Assembly (NCBI RefSeq): GCF_900105805.1
Contig: NZ_LT629788.1
Location: forward strand, 1,426,001-1,490,000
Length of the DNA stretch: 64,000 nucleotides
Direction: 5' to 3'
From: Pseudomonas moraviensis
GTDB taxonomy: Bacteria; Pseudomonadota; Gammaproteobacteria; Pseudomonadales; Pseudomonadaceae
The translations under genes and the position numbers were made by a program. Numbering within the stretch: position 1 is the first letter of the stretch; the number at the start of each line of letters is the position of its first letter. This document shows, in pieces, positions 35,101 to 42,506 of this stretch. The notes under the pieces are model-generated. The model did not search any database and was not told the origin of the DNA. It saw only the letters and a list, made by a program, of their open reading frames with translations.

Positions 35101-36641
35101 TAGTCATAACCCGCGAGTTGGCGGTGAGGCTGGCCTTCGTGCATCAACCACAGAGCATTGATACGGCCGTGTTCGTCGAGACGGGTCTGAATGTGCTGGT
35201 GCTGAGTGTCATTCTGATAGGTGAGCAGGTCTGACAGCACGGCTCGGCCTGCGTGTTGATGCTCATAGTGCAGGGCGATGCGTGCGCCACCTCGCAGGGT
35301 AATGCCGCTGAGCAGATAGCGATCACCTTGCTTTTGAAATGTCTCCTGGCTGTCGTGACCGCGCACGACCACCAAGGTGTTGGCCGTGGTGCGAATCAGC
35401 AGCGTCCCTTCGATCGGGTCGTAGTGGTGCTTGCTGAGCTGGATATCAGGGTAACGCTGGCTACGTCCGTCGTGACCGTGGTAGCTCAGACCGTCTTCAT
35501 GTTGGTCAATGCGGATCGAGAACGGCGTGATCCAGCGTGCGCCAAGGCTCCCCTGATCAAATGCAGCAAGGCTGGAGCGATAGGTTCGCGTCCACTCGAT
35601 TGGGAAGGGGCCGGGCAGGGAGAAGTCGGTATGTTCCAGTGTTTCACTGCCAGTGGCGAAACTGATGCTGTGGCGAGTCCCTACTGGGATGCTAGGCCTG
35701 CAGTTCTTACAACCATTTGGGTCATGGGCGGATTTGCGCTGAGTTGATTGACTGACCAGTGGGCCTTGGCCTTGAGTGGCTTGAGCCCGGTTATTCTGGT
35801 GATTGGAGGCATTGGCCGCTTGGGTGCCGCGCCGCTTGCGGGCGGCCAATGCACTGACCAAGGCCATGATCAAGTTGCCGATGCTGCCGATTTTTTTCGG
35901 GTCTCCTAGCCCCTGTACTTTTTGCGCCACCGCCAGACCGATTCTGTCGGCGGCATTGGCGACGGTGAGCAGCTTCTGGCAAACGGCTTTGGACAGCAGC
36001 CTGTCGTCGATCATGAACTGGGCGGCAATGCCCACCACCGGGCCGAAGAAGAAAGAGCCGATCTTGGCTTTCTTGGCCAGCGCTTGTTGTCCTTGCTCGC
36101 TGGCAATACTTCTGAGCATACGGGCGAAGGCGGCGCAGGCTTTTCTGATTTCTGCAGCGATTTTGGTGAGTAGTTCGCTGAGACGCGCTTGGATGGCGTT
36201 GGCAAAATCCTCCAGGGCCCCGCGAGTTTTGTCGTTAAGGTTCTTTTCCAATGCACTGAGCATGGCCGTCGAAATGGCGGGTAGACCATTGCGCCTGACA
36301 GTTGAAAGCGTAGTGCGCACCGCCAGCCGTGCCGGGCCGACACCCGGAAAGGAGATCAGGCCTACGACATTGACGCCAAAGCTCACCCAGGTCAGGAAGT
36401 CGTTTTGATCACCGTCGATCAGGGTGAGCAGGTCACCAATCGCATCAATGGCGGCGAAGACGGTGCCGACACCGGGAATCACAGCGCCTGCGGTTTGTAC
36501 GGCATTCCAGCCAATGGCATCGTTGGTCAGTTTGCGCAGCCACTTGTCGAGCTTTTCTTTCCCCGCATCAATGTCATTTTTGGATGTGGTATTGAGCGGT
36601 GCGGTAGCTGATTGAGGCGGGCGCGCAGTGGCTGCGGTCAT
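32172..36641 (-). CDS. Rhs family polymorphic toxin
   Basis: 1489 residues. The N-terminal 300 residues contain hydrophobic helices (AVQTAGAVIPGVGTVFAAID, FGVNVVGLISFPGVG, FFFGPVVGIAAQFMI) but no PAAR domain. Next comes the Rhs shell with tens of YD repeats and the RhsA-type cap (YQCDHLGTPMELTDEHGDIAWAG; LRFQGQYFDVETGLHYNRYRYYDPQVGRFIGKDP). The auto-cleavage motif DPLGL is near residue 1400, after which only 85 residues remain as toxin: WHAHCPCGSGYNLDGTIHDKGKG...WLNNHGW. That ending resembles a small class of Rhs toxin tips; the activity is unknown. Starts in overlap with vgrG2 (ATGA). Confidence 0.9.
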   Translation of the reverse strand: MTAATARPPQSATAPLNTTSKNDIDAGKEKLDKWLRKLTNDAIGWNAVQTAGAVIPGVGTVFAAIDAIGDLLTLIDGDQNDFLTWVSFGVNVVGLISFPGVGPARLAVRTTLSTVRRNGLPAISTAMLSALEKNLNDKTRGALEDFANAIQARLSELLTKIAAEIRKACAAFARMLRSIASEQGQQALAKKAKIGSFFFGPVVGIAAQFMIDDRLLSKAVCQKLLTVANAADRIGLAVAQKVQGLGDPKKIGSIGNLIMALVSALAARKRRGTQAANASNHQNNRAQATQGQGPLVSQSTQRKSAHDPNGCKNCRPSIPVGTRHSISFATGSETLEHTDFSLPGPFPIEWTRTYRSSLAAFDQGSLGARWITPFSIRIDQHEDGLSYHGHDGRSQRYPDIQLSKHHYDPIEGTLLIRTTANTLVVVRGHDSQETFQKQGDRYLLSGITLRGGARIALHYEHQHAGRAVLSDLLTYQNDTQHQHIQTRLDEHGRINALWLMHEGQPHRQLAGYDYDEHGDLIAARDEHTAQWDYQYQHHLITRYTDRTGRGINLQWQGEGADAKAIHEWDDDGTYDTRLEWDENIRLTYVIDALGQETWYYYDILGYTYRVIHPDGNEEWFYRDDAKNVVRHIHTDGSTDNYVYDDRSNLLQHIRPDGSSVHHAYDDQDQLFKTRDAEGGLWKYDYDQRGNIIETIDPLENKTQYSYNSDNLPVVITDANGGSKQLAYNADGQLIRYTDCSGKVSQWDYDALGQLSRFTDAEGNVTTYEYRAGQLARLIHPDKTEELFERDAEGRLLSHTDALRQRTTWHYNEAGLIQQRQDANSTTLDYRWDRLGQLIELRNENNSTANFKYDPTGRLIKETGFDQQTTHYLYDHGSNQPTRRVDGDRVNEFEYDPMGRLIVRHAGHKEGLEWQSETFAYDGNGNLLLAENAACKLQWFYDRAGNNTREHQYLRYLQEPHVAVWKHEYDALNQRIATTRPDGHRVSWLTYGSGHLLALKVDDQELLSYQRDNLHREISRDQGNGLQQRQAWTPNGQLQEQALGKRGDSQRLVVRNYRQDAAGQLTRIDDTRRGALSYRYDPLGRLLAAQTISSEETFAFDPASNLLDPQAPRRPNQYVPNKLLDNLLRDYVGTHYSYDERGNLKERLHNGKKSHFTWDLYDRLIGYADDRLTVSFAYDALGRRLFKLSKAKYHDRREAGPMWNKLERAKLDEQYGCGYTIYGWDGDLLAFESRNNAKSERLTHYFFEPGSFVPVAQAVEQRSIQLLPEPVYEGAYDIDRDPVWQHKPKPVTFSAFAWYQCDHLGTPMELTDEHGDIAWAGVYKAWGLAKEQRSETAKRTDIRNPLRFQGQYFDVETGLHYNRYRYYDPQVGRFIGKDPIGFAGDLNVYAYAPNPVEWIDPLGLAKKKGGSGGTPKQAQNKVKREQAPPEIVRIDGPEQSVPNSQWHAHCPCGSGYNLDGTIHDKGKGDVTFSNKTIDWLNNHGWEIPKK

Positions 36642-39418
36642 TGTGTTTTCTCCGAGAGCTTGCGTGGCAATCCGAGCATCTCGGCGTTTTTCAGGAGTGA
36701 CTGAGGTAACCGGGAGGGAAGGGCGGCCGCAGCGTTTGGTATTGGCACTGTCTTTTTCAGCAGGTCGGTGGCAAGGCTTGTTGGTGTTTGCTTGGTGGCG
36801 TTAAGCACCTTGTCCAGCAGGGTTAGCATTTGTGCCGGAAGTGGTTTTGAGGCTTCAGTAGCGCCTGCTTCTATCTGCTCATGCGGACCGGGAAAGCCGG
36901 GATCGGTCCAGACATCGACGGGGTCTTTGCTGAACAGCACTTTGGCCGGGCCTGGAGCGACGCCGGCTACCGCTGCAAATCCTTTCGCACCCAATGAACC
37001 TTTAAACACCTTGCCCAGCGCATCCTCAACCTGATACTCGCCCCCCTTGAAAGCGACTCCGTTCGCATACTGTTGGAGCAGCTCCAAATTCCCTTTACCT
37101 ACCTTGGGCTCCTCCGGAAACGCTGCCGCCGTGCTCTTCGCAGCCTCATAGATAAACTGCACGGCATGCCCGGTGTACACCCCACCGGTGGCATGCGTAA
37201 TCCCACCCGCGTTGTAGGTAGTGCTACTCCCCGCCGCCTGAATCACGATCTCTTCCTTGGCACTCAGGGTGATGCGCTCAGCCGTCACGGTGACCTTGAG
37301 TTTGGCCAACACGTTGATGTTGTCTTTCAGCGCCCGGATATCGATATCCCCGGACGCCGCCACCAACCGCCAGCCCAGGCTCTGCACAAAGGTGCGCACA
37401 CCCCGGCTGGCGCTGACCAGCAGGCGTTTGCCGATGGCCAGGCTGGTGTGGCCGCCGCTGCTCAGGGCGAGATGTTCGCCGCTGGCGATGTGGGTCGATT
37501 GCGGGGTGCTGCTGGCGATGCCGGCGGGGCTGTGCAGCACCAGATGGGGTTCGGCAAGTTCCGGGTAGTGGTTGGCGTTGGGGTTGCCGCCGGTGCCACG
37601 GATGGCGCTGTGTTGGGCCTTGAGGGCGTCGGCGACTTCGTCCTGGTCGCCGCTTTCCTGGGCCAGGTGGTCGCGGGCTTCGCTGGCGAAGGTGGCGTGG
37701 TGTTGGCGGGCGGTGTCGAGTTGTTCGGCGGTTTCCCGCAGGTCGGTGTGGTGTTCGGCGGCGCGCGGGCGCAGTTGGGTGGTGAGTAATAGGCCGCCGC
37801 CTGCACGCAGTACGCCGTGGGCGTCGGTGCGCAGTTCAAAGCCTTCGCCGCGTGGCACGCCGCCGCCGGGTCGTGGGTGGGTGAGATAGCCGAGAGTGAG
37901 GGCACTGGCTTGGTGGTCGCTCATCAGCGCGGCGCTGATTTGCCCGGTGGTGTCGTCAAGACGCAGTTCGTTGTGGCGTTCACCGTGCAGTTCTTTGCTG
38001 CGGATCGGGCTGAGGGCCTTGAACTCCGGCAGTTTGTACGGTGCGCGGTTGATGGCGTGGTAGCTGCGGCCGATGATCAGGGGCTGGTCGGGATCCCCTT
38101 GCACGAAGCCGACCAGTACTTCTTGACCGACTCGGGGCAGGGCGACGTGGCCCCAGCCGGCGCCGGCCCAGTTGTGGGTGACGCGCACCCAGCAGGAGCT
38201 GCGGTCGTCGTCCTGGCCTTCGCGGTCCCAGGGGAATTGCAGGCGTACGCGGCCGTGTTCGTCGCAGTAGATTTCTTCGCCGGGCGGGCCGACCACGGTG
38301 GCGATCTGCGGGCCTTCGATGCAGGGCTTGGGGCGCGGCGGTGCTTGCCATTCGACGTTGTCGGGAATCAGCGTGGCGGTGAAGCTGTAATGGGTGCCCA
38401 CCTGGCTGCCGGCGGCTTCTTCTTCCATCGCGGTGTGCTGGTGGCCGACATGTTTGATGGCAACGGCGCGCCAGCCGATGTTGAGGTCTTCACGGGAATG
38501 GCCGGTCAGATCGAACGCCAGCCCCGGCACCAGGCGCGCATCGTCGCCTGTGACTTCGGCGGTGCGCGCATCACCGCGCAGGCCTTGCAAACGGGTGAGG
38601 GTGAAGGGCTTGCCAGCGTCGTCGTGCTTGTAGCGGCCGGGGTAGTCGTAGCGTTCGTAGCCGGGGCTTTGGTGCTCCAGTTGGTGCACCTGTTCGTGCT
38701 GTTCCAGGTTGTAGCTCGGGTGGGTGAAGGTGTAATCGCGCTGGGTCTGTTGGGCGCTGCGCACCTGCTCGCGGTAGGTGAAGCTGTGCAGCGCTGGTTG
38801 GGCCTGGTCGCCACCGGGGTTGGCCTCGTATACCAGCGGTTCGCCCTCAATCACACCGAAGCTGGCGATATGGTCGGCCTGGATCAGCTGATGCCCGCCC
38901 TCGCTGTGCTGGAAGATGGATAGCAGGCCTTCTTCGCGGGCCAGGCGCTGGTAGAAGTCCCAATCCAGTTCGCCGGCCTGCACGCAGTATTCGCGGGGCA
39001 GATGAGACTCGGTCAGGTGTTGGCTGCAGGCGCCCCAGCGGCGTTCGGTGCACAACTGTTCGAGGATCTGCGGCACGCTGCGCTGCTGGAAGATGCGCCA
39101 GTCTGATTGCAGGGTGGCGCGGGCCAGCTGCGGTTCGATCACGGCGCGGTAGGAGGTGCGGCGAAAGCCGGTTTTGCCTTGCTCGAAGCAGCTGATCAGG
39201 CCGTGCACATGGCGTACCGGTTGCTCGCCTTGCCAGATGCTCAGGGTGGCGGGTTGGTCCAGCAGTTGCGCGAAGTCGGCAGTGTCCGAAAGGCTGACCA
39301 GATCTACGGTCAGGCGATACAGTTCGCACAGTCCTTCGTTGAGTTCAAACGAGACTACATCGAAGTTGATCTCGGCAGTCGAGCTGAAGGTAAAGCGCAC
39401 TTCGCGCGGATGAGACAT
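36638..39418 (-). CDS. vgrG: VgrG spike protein 2 with C-terminal extension
   Basis: 926 residues from MSHPREVRFTF (SD CAGGAG upstream). gp27-like part with VRHVHGLISCFEQGKTGFRRTSYRAV and REYCVQAGELDWDFYQRLAREEGLL; gp5 OB part ATVVGPPGEEIYCDEHGRVRLQFPWD; then a DUF2345-type beta segment (GGLLLTTQLRPRAAEHHTDLRETAEQLDTARQHHATF). After about residue 740 an extension of roughly 190 residues follows (FKGGEYQVEDALGKVFKGSLGAKGFAAVAG, LPRKLSEKTQ), not catalytic by any motif I know and possibly the docking part for Rhs. It overlaps rhs by 4 nt. Confidence 0.92.
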   Translation of the reverse strand: MSHPREVRFTFSSTAEINFDVVSFELNEGLCELYRLTVDLVSLSDTADFAQLLDQPATLSIWQGEQPVRHVHGLISCFEQGKTGFRRTSYRAVIEPQLARATLQSDWRIFQQRSVPQILEQLCTERRWGACSQHLTESHLPREYCVQAGELDWDFYQRLAREEGLLSIFQHSEGGHQLIQADHIASFGVIEGEPLVYEANPGGDQAQPALHSFTYREQVRSAQQTQRDYTFTHPSYNLEQHEQVHQLEHQSPGYERYDYPGRYKHDDAGKPFTLTRLQGLRGDARTAEVTGDDARLVPGLAFDLTGHSREDLNIGWRAVAIKHVGHQHTAMEEEAAGSQVGTHYSFTATLIPDNVEWQAPPRPKPCIEGPQIATVVGPPGEEIYCDEHGRVRLQFPWDREGQDDDRSSCWVRVTHNWAGAGWGHVALPRVGQEVLVGFVQGDPDQPLIIGRSYHAINRAPYKLPEFKALSPIRSKELHGERHNELRLDDTTGQISAALMSDHQASALTLGYLTHPRPGGGVPRGEGFELRTDAHGVLRAGGGLLLTTQLRPRAAEHHTDLRETAEQLDTARQHHATFASEARDHLAQESGDQDEVADALKAQHSAIRGTGGNPNANHYPELAEPHLVLHSPAGIASSTPQSTHIASGEHLALSSGGHTSLAIGKRLLVSASRGVRTFVQSLGWRLVAASGDIDIRALKDNINVLAKLKVTVTAERITLSAKEEIVIQAAGSSTTYNAGGITHATGGVYTGHAVQFIYEAAKSTAAAFPEEPKVGKGNLELLQQYANGVAFKGGEYQVEDALGKVFKGSLGAKGFAAVAGVAPGPAKVLFSKDPVDVWTDPGFPGPHEQIEAGATEASKPLPAQMLTLLDKVLNATKQTPTSLATDLLKKTVPIPNAAAALPSRLPQSLLKNAEMLGLPRKLSEKTQ

Positions 39419-39611
39419 GGCAACTCCTGCGGGCAATCCCTGTGGCAGGTCTTAATGGCCTCGAACTTTAAAGAGGCATTCTCTGCCTGTCGCCTTCACA
39501 CTTTCCGTGTGTGCTGTGGGAAGTTTCCTTAGTTGTGCGTACGGATGCTTTTTTTCGGGTACCAAGTTGCATGGAGGGACTACGAAAAAACAATGAAACA
39601 TCCTACAGTCA

Positions 39612-40409
39612 TCAACGCAGCAAGACGGCTTCCAGTGACTGCATTACTTGCTGGGTCATGCTGTTCAATCGGATGGCAAAGAACCCATAAGCTCCCACGC
39701 AGATCACAAGAGCCGCCGCCCAGGGTGTCCACCACGGCCATTGCCGATTCATCTGGTAGTGGCGCGGCGCAACATTGTCCAGCGGGCGGGTCAACTGCGC
39801 AGGCACCGGATCGTGCAGCGTCCCGATTACGCCCTGCAATCGGCTGATCAACTGCTGCAAGGCTTGGTCGCCCTGGGTCTGCACGGCGTACTGGCCCTTG
39901 AAGCCCAGGCATAGACACAGGTACATGAGCAGCAACACGTCGCGGTATTGTTCCGGCGTTTCCTGCAGGCGGGTCAGCAGGGTGAAGAAGGTTTCACCGC
40001 CCCAGGTTTCCTGGTGGAAGGTGCTCAGCAGCGACTTGGCCTGCCACACCGACCCTGTGCCCCAAGGCGTGGCCAGCACCGCCTCATCGACAAACACGCA
40101 CAGCACGTAGGAGAACACCCGCAGTTCGGCCTCGCTGTAGCCGTGCTGGCGCAGTTCTTCCAGCATCGCCTTGATCTGGTTGGTGAGGTGTCCCTGTAGC
40201 TGTTCCACCGACGGGTAGGTGTCGGTCCTGCGCAGGCGCATCACCAGCCCGAACAGCGGCATGGCGACGTCGACCAGCGGGTTGAGGCTATGCCCGCGCA
40301 ACTGGAATTCCAGTGGATCGTGATTGCAGAACAGCTCACCGTCGGGCCGGCCGTCGAGGGCGTCGCCGTGGGTGCTGGAAAAGGTGGTGGTGGGGTTCAG
40401 AGTTGGCAT
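39612..40409 (-). CDS. tssL: TssL (DotU family), second copy
   Basis: 265 residues. DotU cytoplasmic domain with NPLVDVAMPLFGLVMRLRR, YVLCVFVDEAVLATPWG, SLLSTFHQETWGGETFF, YLCLCLGFKGQYAVQ and a single C-terminal helix (WTPWAAALVICVGAYGFFAI). Like copy 1 it lacks a peptidoglycan-binding domain. The sequence is clearly diverged from copy 1 although alignable throughout. It is 15 bp after the second tssF, forming a two-gene unit, with vgrG2 193 bp further on. Confidence 0.95.
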   Translation of the reverse strand: MPTLNPTTTFSSTHGDALDGRPDGELFCNHDPLEFQLRGHSLNPLVDVAMPLFGLVMRLRRTDTYPSVEQLQGHLTNQIKAMLEELRQHGYSEAELRVFSYVLCVFVDEAVLATPWGTGSVWQAKSLLSTFHQETWGGETFFTLLTRLQETPEQYRDVLLLMYLCLCLGFKGQYAVQTQGDQALQQLISRLQGVIGTLHDPVPAQLTRPLDNVAPRHYQMNRQWPWWTPWAAALVICVGAYGFFAIRLNSMTQQVMQSLEAVLLR

Positions 40410-40424
40410 ACAGATCTCGGCGGA

Positions 40425-42191
40425 TTAAATGATCGGTTGCTGGCCGGTGCGCATGGGCCAGGTGAAGGCGGTATGGTCGGCAGCGTTGATGATTTCCAGT
40501 TGCTGGAACGCGTTGGTGCTGGCGTACAGCGCCATGAAATGCGAGAGCACGCTGCCAAACAGGTGCAGGTCGCCGGCGTTGCTGAAGGCGGCGGGGTCGA
40601 TGGTCAGGGTGGTGCAACTGCCGCGCACGGGCACACCCTGGATCCACCAGTCGACCGGAGCGGTGCTGACCTGCCGAATACCTTCCAGGCGGCGTTGGGT
40701 GGCGCGGTGGTGGGGCAGGTCGTGGGCTGCGATGAAGTCGTACACCTGCAACACCGCCTTGAGCGCCGCCGGCGATGATAGCGACAGGTTGTTCAGGGCC
40801 AGGTTGGAGATCAGTGCCCACTGCACCTGGCCGTCAAGCATCGGCGGGTAGGCGCGAGTGGGGCGGGTGAGGTTGCGGTAGGTGGCGAACGAGGGCGTGG
40901 TCTGAGTGGTGCGGTCGAGGTCGCCAACTTGCAACTGCCGAGGCAGATCGCCATTGCTGCAGGTCAGTTGGATGTTGAGTACTTCACGCTCACCCAGGTA
41001 CGGGCGCTGATCGGCATGGATCAGGCGCAGGCTGTGTTTGGCGCGATCCTTGAGCAGCTCCGGTTCAATGATGTGGCTGTAATAGCGCGCCGTGCGCTCG
41101 CCGGCCGGTTCCACCTGATGCTGCAACGACTCATACGGGGCAAAGTCGACGCGATAGTTGTCTGCCGGGGTTTGCGGTTTGCGACGTCGGGCGCTGACCT
41201 CGTCGATGCTGAAGATTTCATAGGCGTGGGCGTGCGGGCCGCGCGGTTGCACGGGTTCGTGCAGTTCTTCGCCATTCAGCTGGATCGGTTCGGCCGGGTG
41301 TTCGAACAGGTTGATGGCGGGGGTGCAGTACAGGCAGAGCGTGTCGGGGTTGACGTGGACGGAGGCCGGCAGCGGGGTGGAAAAATGCAGCTCCAGGCGA
41401 ATCTGGCCTACCGTGGCCTGAGGCCAGAGGCGGCGCAGGCCGCTGATACTGAAACCGTGAAAACGCTGGGGGAAGTAAAAGTACTCCTGGAGCAGGCGAT
41501 AGCCCTCCAGCTGCTGCTCCAGGCCGGGCAGCAGTGCGTCGTGGGGCTCGAAGCCGGCAAAGCCGAGCGCATCCGGGGGCACGGCCAGGCGTTTGTCGTC
41601 AAGGCACAGCACCATCTTGTGCAGGTATTGGGCCAGCCATTGGTAGAGCGTCAGCGCGTTGATGTCGCCGCCACCGAGGTGGAAGTCCAGGCGATCGCCG
41701 ATGAACTCGCTCAACGGCTGGTCCGACAGGGCCTTCAGCTGAATGCTCACTATCGACTTTTGCACGCTATGGGAGACGCTGGCGTGGGTGATCTGCAGGG
41801 GGTAAAGGGTTACGTCGGTACAGGTGCGAAAGGTGCAACTGATACCGTCCACCGGCTGCGAAAATAACGGCGTGCCTTTGGCGATCACCTGCGGGCCGCT
41901 GAGGGCGTGCAGCATCGGGTCAAACCGTACCAGCGTCAGGCTGGGCAACGGGCGCAGGTAGTTGGGGTAGACCTGTTGCAGAAGCGGGTGGGTGAGCTGC
42001 GGCAGATCGTCCTCGATCTTCAGGGCCAGCTTGGCGGTCAGGAACGCGAACCCTTCCAGCAGTTGCGCAGCCCCCGGATCCGACGCCTGCTCACCCAAGA
42101 AGGGCGCCAGCTGCGGATTGTCTTCAGCGAACTCGCGCCCCAACTCGCGCAGATAGCGGAGTTCTTCTGAGAAGCGATCTTTTAGTGACAT
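40425..42191 (-). CDS. tssF: TssF baseplate protein, second copy
   Basis: 588 residues, same length as copy 1. Opens SEELRYLRELGREFAEDNPQLAPFLGEQASDPGAAQLLEGFAFLTAKLALKIEDDLPQLTHPLLQQVYPNYLRP and ends AFTWPMRTGQQP. It lacks tssE and tssG neighbours. If made, it could replace TssF in the baseplate, perhaps to accept VgrG2; that is inference. Divergent from the second tssM. Confidence 0.95.
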   Translation of the reverse strand: MSLKDRFSEELRYLRELGREFAEDNPQLAPFLGEQASDPGAAQLLEGFAFLTAKLALKIEDDLPQLTHPLLQQVYPNYLRPLPSLTLVRFDPMLHALSGPQVIAKGTPLFSQPVDGISCTFRTCTDVTLYPLQITHASVSHSVQKSIVSIQLKALSDQPLSEFIGDRLDFHLGGGDINALTLYQWLAQYLHKMVLCLDDKRLAVPPDALGFAGFEPHDALLPGLEQQLEGYRLLQEYFYFPQRFHGFSISGLRRLWPQATVGQIRLELHFSTPLPASVHVNPDTLCLYCTPAINLFEHPAEPIQLNGEELHEPVQPRGPHAHAYEIFSIDEVSARRRKPQTPADNYRVDFAPYESLQHQVEPAGERTARYYSHIIEPELLKDRAKHSLRLIHADQRPYLGEREVLNIQLTCSNGDLPRQLQVGDLDRTTQTTPSFATYRNLTRPTRAYPPMLDGQVQWALISNLALNNLSLSSPAALKAVLQVYDFIAAHDLPHHRATQRRLEGIRQVSTAPVDWWIQGVPVRGSCTTLTIDPAAFSNAGDLHLFGSVLSHFMALYASTNAFQQLEIINAADHTAFTWPMRTGQQPII

Positions 42192-42506
42192 GGCGCAAGC
42201 CTTTTTAGTTGGTTTAAGTTGTTGCGGTTTTGTGTAAGAAAGTTCTGTAGGAAGTTGGATTTAGTTGATTAAAGTGCGCCTAGGTAAATATTTTTAGATA
42301 TTTCGGTTGGCGGAGATCCTTCGTCAAGATAATTGCATCGATCAGATGTAAAATTTTGTTTCTTTCGTTTCGTGCATTGAAAGTTAGTTATTTGCGCTGT
42401 TACTGTTCGCCGGAACTTTACGAATGAAATCCGCCAAGGCATACATAATTTTTCGCACATGCTGCGGAGATGATTTCATCTTGAAAAATTCAGGGGCGAA
42501 CAGTTA
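42192..42506. promoter_or_regulatory. Divergent control region between tssF2 and tssM2
   Basis: 315 bp without genes, clearly AT-rich (runs such as aaatatttttagatattt at 42286-42303, a 6-bp inverted repeat with 6-bp spacer). It should hold the promoters of both divergent units. No site could be assigned with confidence. Confidence 0.55.

Noticed and set aside
33693..35234. 513-residue + strand frame opposite rhs
   Set aside because: Val/Ile-rich complement of the YD repeats, an artefact of the repeat codon pattern.
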